This document shows, piece by piece, positions 1 to 12,275 of a stretch of DNA of 64,000 nt (position 1 is its first letter; each line of letters opens with the position of its first letter). The notes beneath the pieces are model-generated. The model was not told where the DNA came from. It made no database searches and saw only the letters and a program-made list of their open reading frames with translations. The stretch comes from Dasyornis broadbenti (Eukaryota; Chordata; Aves; Passeriformes; Dasyornithidae), in the NCBI GenBank assembly GCA_013397935.1, contig VZRN01006406.1, forward strand, positions 1,178,001-1,242,000, read 5' to 3'. The translations under genes and the position numbers were made by a program.

Positions 1-3000
1 ACCCAAGACCACATCAAGGGTGCAAGGGTAACACCTTGAGGTAACACGTAGAGAAGATGCAGATATTTGCTTGGGAATTCTTTTCCTTTTCTTTTTATTT
101 TTGGGGTTTATTTGCAATGCTATTTGTGATATCTCTGCAATCTCTTTGTACAGCATTCATCTTCTCACCAGTGATGAAAGACAATGCCCTCAAGGACTTT
201 TTGCTGGCCTTTTAATTGAGTTGTTTAAATGATAAATTCAGCTGGGGGAAACTATCTGAGAAGGAGTGATGATTTTATTAAATAAAGAGAGAGCATGAGC
301 ATCTCTCAGGCCACAGCCAATCTGGAGGAGCAAGTGCTGGGACACAGAACCACTCTTCCCTCCCAACTGCGCTCTTGGAGGGCTAAAGACGGTGAGTAAA
401 GCTAATGGGGGCACCAGCAATGCCTTGAACCAGCACCCCAGAGAGCTGGAGCACCACATCTGCATGTTCACATGGTCTTCTATAAAATGGACTGGCAAAA
501 GAACAGCCTTTAAAAATTATAGTACATTCCCTTGCAAAAATATAGCCTGTATGATTGTGCCAGTGGGTGGAATATTTTTCTTTCCCCAGATTTGGGGACT
601 CAGTTTCGTTGCTGGAGGATGATTCAAGTAGAAAAATGCTGGTCTGTCTTGCAGAAGGTGTTTGCAGCTAATAAAGGTTCCTTGCACAGGGTGTTTTCTG
701 GAAAAGTTAGTAATGAGAAAATCCAAGTTCAGAACGTCATGGTTTGGAGCAAGCTTTGCTTCTAAAACCTCTTGCAGCATCTGCCTGCTCTCAGTGAGTG
801 TACCCCAGGGCCAGGTCCTGCTAAGGGCCTCACCAGGCAACATCCACTCCTTCAGACACAGCTTTGGCAGTGAAGAGCTGAAATCCAGGCTTTTCCAGCC
901 TGTTCTGACAGCCAGACCTGCTCTGTTCGTTTGGGACAGACACCAACACTCTGCAACTCAGTTTATCTATGAGTTTTAAATTGCCTCAAGGGCAAGACCC
1001 ACATTAGACTCAGGCTCGTGGGACCAGCTGACAGCACAGTGCAGCCAGCAGCCTGGGATCCACCAAATCCCACCTCCAATCCTAATTTTTTCTCTGGTAC
1101 TTCAGCTCACTTGATGTTTTCCCCTGTAGATTTTGATCCCTTGCCTTCCTCCCCCTGTATTTCCTGAAGTGTTAAGCATTCCAGGAGCTCCCAGCCCAGA
1201 TCAAGTTTGCAGGGAGGTACCAGCTGCTGCAGAGCAATTCTGCCTCGCCCTAGCAGAGAAAAAATCCCTCCTGCTCCAGCCAGACCTGACACTCTTAGCA
1301 GAGGAATGCTGAAATATTGAAGTACGTGAATATCAATCAACCTGAAGCAAAAAATGAAATCCCTGCAGGAACAGTACACTTCCTTCCTCAGAGAGCTGCT
1401 GATTAGCAAGGTTAATTGTGTACCTGCCAGCAGTAGCCAGCACGAGCTCGCCCATGCCTTGTAAGGGACAAGAGCTGATAACAGCATCCTCGCTGTCCTT
1501 GGGTGTCTGAGCACACACCAGCAGCTACAAGCCCCAGCTCTGCCAGGCTGGACTGGGAATTGGACTCAGGCAAGTCAGAAGCAGCTGTGGCTTCATCTAC
1601 AACCACTGAAAGTCTTCCTCAGTAACACATCTTTCTACAGGTGTCAGATATTTCTCTCAGAGGCAGAATAACTGATCTTCCAGCAAAATATTTTTCTATC
1701 AGGTAATAATGTTTCTTATCCTAAAATTTCCAAAGGAGGATTGTGATAGTATCGAAAACATTTTGTCTTGAAAGATACAAAGAAGGCATTTGATCTCTTC
1801 AGATGAGGATTTTCTCTTTGAAATTCAAAGTAACATATTTCTTACTTTCATTTACTCTCTACTGTAAACTGTAAACATTTGGTTCTGAATTGAGGAATCA
1901 CCCAGCTGTGGCACTTGCACTTACCTGAATCATCACATTGAGAGAAACCACAAACCAGACCGTGGTGCAGAGCAACACATTCCAGGCTCTACCTACTGCA
2001 CTCAGAGCAGGTATTTCATGCTCTGAACACCCCAGAACACACAACTCTGCTGTTGGGCACAAGGAAAGAATTTGGAAAGTTGCAGCCTCTGGGGATGTGG
2101 GAATTACAGAGCAAAAGCAGAGAGGATAGAGAGAGAGCAGGGAAATGACTGTTGTATTTGGCCTGGGAAACCTGGACATCTGAAGGACTCGGCTTTGTCA
2201 TGGCAATTGGTTTTGGCATGGAGCAGAGGCTGCACCAGGAACATCTCAGCAGGGAAAGCTCTCACATTCTGGGTAATGACTTGGGCTTTAAAGCTGAAGC
2301 TGAATGGGACTGTTTCAACCACCTGGGGGTCCCTAGTGAGCAGGCCAAGGCTAGAGCTGGGTGCTGCAAGGATGTGATGGGCAGAGCAGCACATCCCAGG
2401 GCCTGCCGGAGAGCAGAGCTGACCCCTGTGAGAGGGGAAACTGAGGCTTGCTGTCCTCAGGCATGGGAAATATTTATTTTTCTTACAGAAGCACAGGTTC
2501 AAACCCAGGTGCTGACACACCCAGGTGTCCTCGGAGTCACAATTTGCCCACGTCTGTCTGGAGATGAAACTTCTGCATTTCAAAACAGGGGCTGCCCTGC
2601 CCTCCTCATGCTGCAGTGTGGATTTAGGCAATTGGACGTCTATGGTCCATTCTGCCTCACTAAATTGCCTTAGAAACACCAGATGCATGCAAAACTCAGG
2701 TCTTTGAAGAGCCCAGAAGAGCAGGGATATGTCCCAGCAGCATTTTTAGAGGCTGCACTAAAGCCATTTTGGCCACTCAGCCCCTAAAGCCCTTCCAAAG
2801 CACAAAGCCATTTGCTGAACAGCCGAGCTGCTGTGCCTGCCCGTCTGTCCCGAGCTGACACCCCTCATTAGCAGCATCCCCTCAGCCTCTGCATTCCAGC
2901 TGTGCTTCCAGCTGCCACACTGCTGCCAAAGCAGCCACTGAGCAAAGCAGGCAGGCTGGGAGGGAGCTGAGAAGGAGGTTTCAACTCAGCTAACCTGGCT

Positions 3001-6000
3001 AGTGCGGCACAGAGCCCTGTGCAGGAGCTTGTGTTCCAGATCTGATCAACAGCCAATGCAAGGTGGCTCCTGCAGGAAAAGCAAATTTTCCTGACATTAT
3101 CCTCCAAAGGCAAAATAATAAATAGTAGGGAAAGGGCTGTTTGGAAATATCAGCTCTGAAAGTATTCTTATAAATAACATTTTTATAACCACAGCTTCTG
3201 TTTTTCGTTTGAAAGATGGATGCAAAAGTGCAAGCTGGGCAGCTATGCCTAAACAGCTGGAAAGTTGCACTGGATTAGTACTGCCATTCAAGATGAAAAT
3301 CAGCAGCAGGCTCTCCCTCAAAGAAATAAGTAATCCCAAGGCTGAGATAAAATTGGATAATGAATGTCCCATGTGACACCCATAAAGAGCAGGCTGGGAC
3401 ACAGCTGAGTTTCTCTCAGTCCAAGTCAATCCCATCACTTTTCTTCTCTGTTTGACATTGGCATTTCCTGCAGGAGGGTGTTGGAGCAGCATCCACAAAG
3501 CAGGACTTCTGCATGTGCTGGGCTGTGGCTCATCACATTGCTGCAGCATGTCCCAGGCCTTGAGAGCTGCAGATTAGCTCTGACATTGCTCATTGCCAAG
3601 AGTCCTTCACAGCAGAAACTCCAGGAATTTGATATATATACCTCAGTCAACTTATCAAAAGCATTCAAGATGTTTAGGTCATTAAGCAGCAAGAGAGAAT
3701 TAAAAAATCCCCGAGCTTGCACATCATTACTGTTAACTGCAGTGTGCTGTGTAGTTCCAAGTTACCAAACAAAACTCTGCATAGAGAAGGCGGGGGAGGG
3801 TGAAAAGCAGAGAGAGGAAGGTCATGGAGAAGTGGAGAGCAGAGCAGGTGTGTCCCCCAGAGCCAATGCACATATGTGACCCCTCCTGCAGCCTCTCTGC
3901 TCATTTACTTACTTTGGGCTGAATTCACTGGGGAATTCAAAGCCCAAACAGCAGACAGAGACCCCAGCCCTTCCAGAGGCAGAAGCAGGACAAGTTTCCC
4001 AAGGCTGGCTCTGCCACTGCTGCTTGCCCCTGACCTGACACAGCCAAGGGTCTTTTTCAAGCACTGACTGCCAAGCTCATCCCATAAAAAAGCAGAAGTG
4101 GCCTGGGAAAGATGACTCAGACTGTTTGTGTCTAAAAAATTCAGGCTGCAGCAGTGGTAAATTACTGAATGTACTCACTGTACGTACTTCAGCACAGCTC
4201 AGCCTTTCTTCCCTGTACCCCAAAATGTCTCAAGGCTCCTTTGCCTTCATAGCACCACTGGATAATGCTCGAGGAGGGCAGAAGAGTCTTTGAGCTGTGC
4301 AGACCAGCACATGAGACCTGTCTGGACACCAAAATGAGGCAAAGTCTCTGCAACACCGGTCCAGGAAAAAGATTTTGCAGTGTGTGCCATGTTGGCATTA
4401 GCATAGGCTCAAGCAGCTGAGAAAAAACAAACCTCAATTTTCCTGAGTAAAAATGAAGAAAGAAGTTCTCTTTCACTCAAAAAAAAAAAAAAAACAACAA
4501 CAAAAAAAACAAGGTGTTAATACCTTTTAGTTCTCATCCCCTTTTTGTAAACTGAAATCGTTAACATCTTTGGCTGGCAGATCAAAAGCAAACCATCCAT
4601 AGAGAAAATGAAAACTTCCTGAAAATGTGTTTCTTTCCTGAAAATTTTCAATTACACAGAAAAAAAAAAACACATCTCAGGGGTTACAAAAATTATTGAT
4701 TGCTCCCAGGATGCTTCAAAACTTTGCCATAGCCAAGGTAGCTTCAGTGTATTCACAACACCACATGGCAAAAAAGGTGACATATTATGAAAGCCTTAGT
4801 GTGAATAGCTGAGAGCTTCAATTCTAAGCCTGGCCTTGGCACCACCTGTACTGCCCTTCTTCCCCATTTTTACCCCACAACAGGAGCCCTGTGGTCCCTG
4901 CTCACCCCACAAACTGCAACCCCACAGTCCCGGAGAGCTGAAGGGTTAACGTGAACATTTGGGTGTTTATTTTGAGTAGAGCATAAAACCCTGACAGGCC
5001 ATAATTGCAGTGTTGATAAGCAGGGAAAGAATATTTGATGTTTCAAGCATCACATGACTAATTGGTGCTGGAACAGATGTGTGTGTAATTTGGGGATGCT
5101 GCAGCATGTCACGGGCTGGAGCAGCACGCCTGGGAGGAGGGGGCTCCACACTGAGGCTGGACCTGTGCTCCTTCCTCACCCCAGCCATGCATCCCCCTGA
5201 CACCACCAGCACAGGGGGTGACCTTTCCCTAATTGCACTGTCAAGCTGAGTGAATAGAAAAGTGACGAGATAAACACCCATTTCTATTTTTTGTTATCTT
5301 CTTTGAGTGGGGCTTCTCACCAAAGTATTATGGACACTCCAAAGAAATGCTGGTATTTTCAGTCACTGGGCAAGAGACCACTCAGAGAACCCTCAGAGGA
5401 TGCCCTGGGCTGTGGAGAGCAAGGTGCGAGGCAGGTTTCTCTTGTAGTAAAACCCACCCTTATTTTCACATTCAGCATACCAAATTTTCACTTTTTTTTT
5501 TGGAGCTAAAGATAATAGCCAGGTATGACAGTGGTCCTTGCCGCAAAGAGCTCCAGAAACAGCAGAAAGCCCAGAGGGACAGAGTCAAACCCTGGTGTCA
5601 CTGCCATCTTTTCTACACCCTTCACAGTGGGTTGGTTCAAGTCAGAGTGAAACTTCACTGTCTGTTCCTTTTGCCCTTCAACACTTCTCCTCCCTGGGGA
5701 TAGTTTTCCACATCCGTGCAATAGGGATGCTAAAAGAGTTTAGGTATTTATTTAGAAAGGGGTGAATGTTTCACTGCCGTGAGTCTTCTTGTCCTCTTCC
5801 CCTTCTCTCTCTGACTTTGTCTTTCCAGTTTCCCCCTTCCTGCTCTCCTTGGGAAAGGTCTCCTCACCCAGCTTTCAGAAGGGATACAGATTTCACAGGC
5901 TGTTCTATCATACGCTTTAGAATCACTTTTTCCTTCTGTAGTCCAGGGGGAACTATGAACTATATTTAAACCAAAACTTGGTGTGATAAGAGCTTTTAAT

Positions 6001-9000
6001 TACTAAATACAATGTGTGCACCAGGGTATGGAGTTTGACTCTCTTTAAGTCTCTTTAAGGAAGAATTAACATGTCTATAACTGTTCATGAGCAAAAAATT
6101 CTGATATTCACTGGTGGGAGCGATTTGCCACATGAAAGGCAAAGCAAATACAAAAAAGTGAGTGTAAGTGATGGTCATCTGACCCATCTGGCCAAGCTGG
6201 GATGGGACCTGTGACTTCCCACAAAAAGCTACCCCCAGCCAGTCCAGAATTCACCGCAGAATGTTTGAAGATGCCAGACGCTCCCAGTACTGAGCAGAGA
6301 GCCCAGTTCACAGACAGTATTCAGAAAGAATTTAAAATTCTTCTCCAATTGCAAACCTGAATTTTTTCACACCATAATGACCCACGTGCAGATGGAGTGA
6401 ATGAGGCCAACACTGGGGCACTGCCCCCAATGGCACAGACACTTTCTCTAGGACAATGTGGCCATTCTTCAGCATTTCCATGCACCTACAGCTCCCCATT
6501 GTTCACAAAAATCTTTGGTGTCATGCAGGGACAGAGCTCCTCCCCATTCCCAGAGCTGCCAGTCCATCCACTCACCTTCCCCAGGACCACAACCTCCTCA
6601 CAGCAGTTGGATACAGCCAAATACACCCAACAAAAGGACATTGACAGACAGGTTGTGACCCATCCATTAGCAGGCAAATTTGACATTCCAAGGAGCACCT
6701 CTGGAGTGCCTGACCACCTGCCAGGCTGGCTGGGACATCCTTACCTAGAGCCTTCAGCAGTTGCTGATGGAGTCAAACCAACAACCTTCAGCTACAACAA
6801 TTGATTAATTCTAAAGTGTTACCAGAAGAGCCCTTCCGCCTGCAACCCCATCTCTGGCCACAGCCACAGCACAGCCCCACAAAAGGCATCAGGGGAAGCA
6901 CTCTCAGGACTCCAAGCTCCCTGGCTGCTGCCAGGCATGTGCTGGCTACCTGAGGAGCAGCCCTGGGAACAGGAAACAAGGCACCCATGGCAGGCAAGGC
7001 TGAAAACATCCAAATGTGGGGGTCACAATTTCACCTCCCGCATTTTGCAAAGCTTGGTGTTTTACTGTAATTATGTTTTGGCTACAAACTGCAGAAGAGG
7101 GAAATGATTACGGGTTTTGCTATCTCTTAGAATTCTGCACAAGAGCCACAGAGCAGCTGTGGCTGAAATGATGAAGTATTTATATTGCTGTTTTTCCATC
7201 ACAGGTGTTTCCTAGCATAAAAAAAGATTCCCTTGCATTGCACTAATATGTAAGTGTACATTGATCAGAGCTACTGGCACCTGGTCTCACAGCCAAGAGG
7301 AAAAACAACTTGCAGTCCATTTTCTATTCATATCTTTATAAGCTCACCAGAGTTATGTATGATATCATCGTTGTATCTACGGCTCATGTAACAGTAATGC
7401 AGGGGAGTTTATTCCCCAAATAATGTTACTTCATGATATTCTTACCAGTGACTCACTGTGAGGTAAATCTGGGTGTCTCTGCATAGATATAGGGAGGAAG
7501 AGGGAATTTTTACTGTTTCCTTTTTGTTTGCTGGGCGGGGAGGATACATGGTGTGCTGTACTCTATGGAATGGAAAAACTGTAAATTTTTTGTAGGAATC
7601 ATTTTTGAGTAAATGCACTGTGACTGAAGGTGAGATAATTTAGTACTTAATTTAAAATCCACTAATATTGATTTCTGAATGTTTTCCCTCCCCCAGGGCT
7701 GCAAATCAGGTGAAACACTGTCAGGGCCAGGCAGCACACCCCAGTCTGTGGTCAGCATCTCTCCCAGACCTCAGCCAGAATCCAGCAGTCCTGGGGAGAG
7801 CCCTTGGACCCAGCATGGCTGATGTGGGCTGGGCAGCTCTCCTGCACCTTCCAGCCAGGCTTTGCAGCCCTTTCTGCAGGTAAGGGGGCATTGACAAAGC
7901 AGCTGCTTGTTTGCTTCTGTTCATCCTGATCCTCAGATTCGGTCCACTCAAAGGATTGCTGGGACCCGCTGGGGCTCAGGATGTTCTATCAGCTTCTCTT
8001 TCCTGCTTGCTCATTCACAAAATGATGTACGTGCCCTCAAAAGCTTGAGCAGCAACACCTGAGCTCCTGGCTGGGGTGGGTGACACCGGTGTCCCCAGCA
8101 CTCTGTGCTGGTGTGACTGTGGCCTGGGCTGTGCCTGCAACCTGCTGCACCCCTGGGCTATAGCAGGGTGCCCCGACCTTCCTCTGGTGTGGCAGCCCGG
8201 GGGCCTCACTGAGCTTTGCCCTCACCAAGGGCAGATCTGCCCAAAGCCGGGGCGAGCAGGTGGCACATCCCTGGGAGCCAGCCCCAGCTAATGCGAGGGA
8301 AAACGAAGAGCTGATGTTCTCTGGACATCAAAGCACGTGTGGAATGCTGAGCTCTCAGCTCTCCAGGGCCAGGGGCCTGGGGATGTGCCCTGAGCACTGA
8401 CCTGCTCCCTCCCCACCCCTGGAACCGCTCGCTGATTCATGTGAGTAGGCGGAAAGCAAGGAGGATCCTGTGGGAGGCTTTTTCCTCAGGATTAACTTCT
8501 GCCTGAGAGGGCTGATATCAAAGTGAAGCAAGTGGGCAGTAGGATAGCTAATATCCAAGACCTGTGGTGGTGGTGGAGGAGGAAAACACTCAGCAAGGAG
8601 ACACAGATAACTGCTGGTAGTGGAAGATTTGGAAAAGCTGCACCTCTGAAAGAATACGATGGGAAAAGGAGAGAGGGCTTTTCAAAGTCCAAAAGCCACT
8701 CTGCCTCTTTGCATAGTTTGTGTAGCTGTCCAGACAGGAAACAAAAATGTACAACAGGATGTGGGAGGCTGTAGATTCAAGAAGCATAATTGAATATTTA
8801 ATAAGCATCCCCATTAAAACAAGCAGACTTCCCCACAGCTTATGATCCATGTTGGTATTACTTGTTTACCAAGGGCTGCTTCCCAGGAGCTGCCTTGGTT
8901 ATCCCTCCATCTGCTGCCATAGCTCAGGGGTTGAGGTAGTGGTTACACTGGACTAGCAACAAGGCTCGTCCTAGTCGTGATCTAGTTCACTGAAGTTTGT

Positions 9001-12000
9001 GCAAACTTAAGCTAAAAATTGAGCTCATGCTGGTTTAGGAAAAGCTTAGACTGGAAGCACAAAACAAGCATCTTGAAAGCAAAATGAGGTTTAACTACAG
9101 CTGATGATCCAACTTTCAAGCAGATAAATTACTTTGCAAAAAGACTGGTACAGCCAAGCCCCTTTTCATTTACAGAAAGCTAACTCAATCAGTTCCTATT
9201 CTTTTCATATAGATCTGCTGGGTGTAAATGAATGTGTATAATATGTGGTCCATTTATTTCCAAGAACATTGCAGTGAAAGTTTCTTTATGGATTTGCTGC
9301 AAAATCCTGAGTAAAGAAAAAAAATCAATAGAAAGTATCCACCTTTCTTAAAAAGAAAAGCCATTTTTCACCCTAAAGTTCAATTCATTTTGCTCTGGCA
9401 CTTACTGACTTTGATTAAGAACCTTTCAATGTTTGTGCAGGGGTTTTCCTCCAACCTCCCTGGCAGAAGTTTCTAGTCCTTAAGTCACAGAGGTGTCTAA
9501 AGAATTGGAGGGACTTTGATGGGGCATGGGAAGAAATCACAAAGCTGAAACTCATCTCTGCAAGTGAAGGTGGCTGTTGTTTTATTGTTCCTAGCTGGGA
9601 TGGGGGTGTCCATGAGTGTCCCTGCTGTCTGTGTTGCAGCATCAGCTCCAGAGGCTGCGCTGCCCCCAGTATGACCAGTGTACACTGCGTATGACAGACC
9701 CAGCAAGACGGACCAGCCCAGTCCAGCCTGTGGTTGCCAGATCCCTCTGAGCTTGCCTGCAGCAACCTGACTTTGAGACATTGTCCGAGGCTCGGGGGCT
9801 TCAAGGGCCCAGCAGAACTCGGCATTGAAGTGTTGGTGCGAGTCCTGAGGCAATGAGTCCAACAAGGTGCTTGGGAGCAGAACAGTCCACTTGGTCTCGC
9901 TTACTTGAATATTTTGCCTTGATTTGGCAAAGAAAAGTGGCCCCAGAGGTTTTGGTAGCATCTGTCACAACAGCACCGGGCAACACGTTTGCTGTTGGAG
10001 ATCTAAGCGTGAGTCACCAGCACTTCAGGAGGCGGGTGGGGAGCAGCAGAAAGCAGGAGGCTCTGCCAGCTCCTTTTTATCTCTCTCAAGGACTAGCTTG
10101 GCTCAACCACAGTTATTAGCTAGCAGAGTGGAGGGTTTTCATCACCAGGCAGCTGTAAGGAGGTGGCTGTGCTCACTCGGAAATGAGATAAGACATGGAA
10201 TGAATGGGTCTGGCGCTTCTGTGAGCTGCTCATTCCCCTGCACCTTCCACCATGCACAGCTCTGCACGAGGGCTGGGCTCTGGGAAGGGGCAAGACCCTT
10301 GTGAAGGGAGGTAATAATGCTCCTTCTGTGGCTACTGGGGTATCTCTGCAAGACAAGGGACGCAAAGAGTGAAAGTACCAAACAGATCCTGTGCTTGCAG
10401 TGAGCATGACATTATCCTGTGTCTGTGTACAGAGGGAAAGGGAAATGTCAGGTAAACGCAAAAGCACCTGCACATTCACTTCATCCAAATTCAAGGGATG
10501 GCAGATGAACCAGGTGCAGGCAAGAACAGCAGCGTGTTTTGTAGAAGCCTGGCTCTTCTCAAAAGGCTTCCATTTTTTCCAAAGAAAGTCACAAATAACT
10601 TCAGGCTGAAGAAATACTTGGAGAGAAATATTTTGCTTAATTTCTTGAGAGTTCATTGACTGGAAAAAAAATCCACAAATTCATAATTAAAAAGAATACA
10701 TCTTATCTTTGATAAAGCACTTTTTCATTCTCTTTTTCTGGTGTTAAGTAGGAGGTCAAAAGAGAAGCACAAAGGAGCAAATTATTTCCTGAGATGATTT
10801 TCAAACCTAAATATATAACTCAGAGCACTCTAGATGCTATCTATATGGAAGTCAGTTGCCATAAATAATGTCATGTAACTAATAAAACACTGTTCCTCAG
10901 CTGTTAAAAATGAAGATGCAATTGTGGTTTTTAGTAACAAGTGTCTGATAGTTTTACCTATCTCTGGGGTTGGGGAGGATAGATGTCTCAGATTAATTAT
11001 CAACCAACTTGCAGATTAATGTGGGAAAATGTCTACCCTGGCCTTAAAAATGTCTGACTACTTTACATTAATTGGCAGTCAATTAAATTGTGGTAAAAAG
11101 TGCCCAGAATGGACACACTCAGAGGAAAAGACTTCACTCTGTGTGCTGTACATGTTAATTTAAAATCACTATAACAGCCATTTCAAAGTGAAGTCTTTCC
11201 CAGCATGACCGAGGATTAATCTTCATTCGCATTCCAAGGGGGCTAAGTACACTGCTGTTAAATAAAGCCATTTTTCAGTTTCCCAAGCTAAAGAAAGAGT
11301 TATGACCTTTTTGTCAGAATATGTATCACAATTTTGGGGTTTTAAGTGACCAGTCTTTGAAGTTCCCCTCTGGAGACTCTCCATCAGACCTTGTGATGTA
11401 ACTGGAAAACCCTACACAGAGTGAGGATTTCCATTCATCCCCCACCTTACCTGTGGAAGGCAGGTGAGATACTCAGGTTTAGGGAGGATACTCTCTTCTC
11501 TTTGATGAGATGGCTCCTGTGAACTGAGCACCAAGAGTTCATTTTTCCCATCTCACTCAGAAAATTGAAAAGCTCAGCAAATAAAATGTGTGAAATAAGA
11601 ATTAAGAGCCAAACAGGGAACTGTATATATTTTATTGCAAGAACTTCCATAGGGACATTAAGGGTTTTGCTTCATTGCAGATTGTTATTATGAACAATAT
11701 ATGAATTTCCTTTAGACCGTTTCCTTCATTCTTTACCTCAAAAGAAAAAGGCATTAACAATGCTTTCAGCTATTAGGGAATCACTTCGTGCTGTCTGAAA
11801 TTAATGTAAATTGAAATCAGAGCCTCAGGTGCTGAGGTGAAGTTTGAAGTTTTCTGTGATGTGAAGAAAAGAAAGCTGAAAAATCTCAAAGATACTCATC
11901 GGAATGGGCCATTTTATCTGCATGGCTTTTTCTATTTTCAGAAGGCAGCAGAGGTGAGATTATCACAGCAGTTAAGAGAAGAAACTGAAGTTTCATTGGG

Positions 12001-12147
12001 CTGGCACATTTAGATAAATTAAATCCAGTTGTGAGATGTAAATTAATAAAGGAGACAGCAGAGACGGAAGGGGAAAAGTTGTTGCTCCCCTTCCTGCCCC
12101 TGAATTCCATCTCCTGCTTTGACAGCAGTCCTGGCGAATCGGCCACA
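1..12147. other. Intergenic sequence, no gene recognised
   Basis: I found no open reading frame here that resembles a known protein and no convincing exon flanked by splice signals. The open frames present (up to about 190 codons) lie in moderately GC-rich stretches, overlap on both strands and have no family resemblance. The block holds poly(A) runs near 4477-4510 and 4661-4672. By the mammalian gene order it would be the spacer between KCNMB2 and ZMAT3, but no KCNMB2 exon is visible. It may contain conserved noncoding elements that cannot be judged without alignment. Confidence 0.6.
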
Positions 12148-12275
12148 AGAATCACAGAATGGTGTGGGTTAGCAAGGACCTTGAAGGTCATTTAGTTGCA
12201 ATCCCTCAACCACGGCAGGGATCACGGCCACCCACTAGATCAGGTTCCTCAGGGCCCTGTTCAGCCTGGCCTGGA
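12148..12275 (-). repeat. CR1 LINE 3' fragment (degraded)
   Basis: The block begins with the reverse complement of the CR1 3' tail (AGAATCACAGAATGG). It continues with the reverse of the terminal CR1 segment: a diverged GGACCTTGAAGGTCAT, then a diverged match to the CATGGCAGGG and GATCTAGTGGG region, ending at CCTGTTCAGCCTGGCCTGG. The element is thus on the minus strand with its 3' end at the left. It is clearly more diverged than the copy at 39848, so it is older. The inner boundary is approximate because similarity fades after about 12275. Confidence 0.75.

Noticed and set aside
2104..2688. 194-codon minus-strand open frame with a similarly long plus-strand frame opposite
   Set aside because: Both strands are open over the same interval because stop codons happen to be scarce. 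Neither translation resembles a protein family.
8911..8995. tRNA-like segment: a TAGCTCAGGGG A-box match followed about 50 bp later by a weak B-box-like AGTTCACTG
   Set aside because: The D, anticodon and T arms do not fold into a cloverleaf and the B box is poor. A chance match or a very old SINE piece is more likely.
9497..9961. GC-richer block with a 154-codon minus-strand frame, considered as a retroelement fragment
   Set aside because: No reverse transcriptase, protease or LTR motif could be identified.
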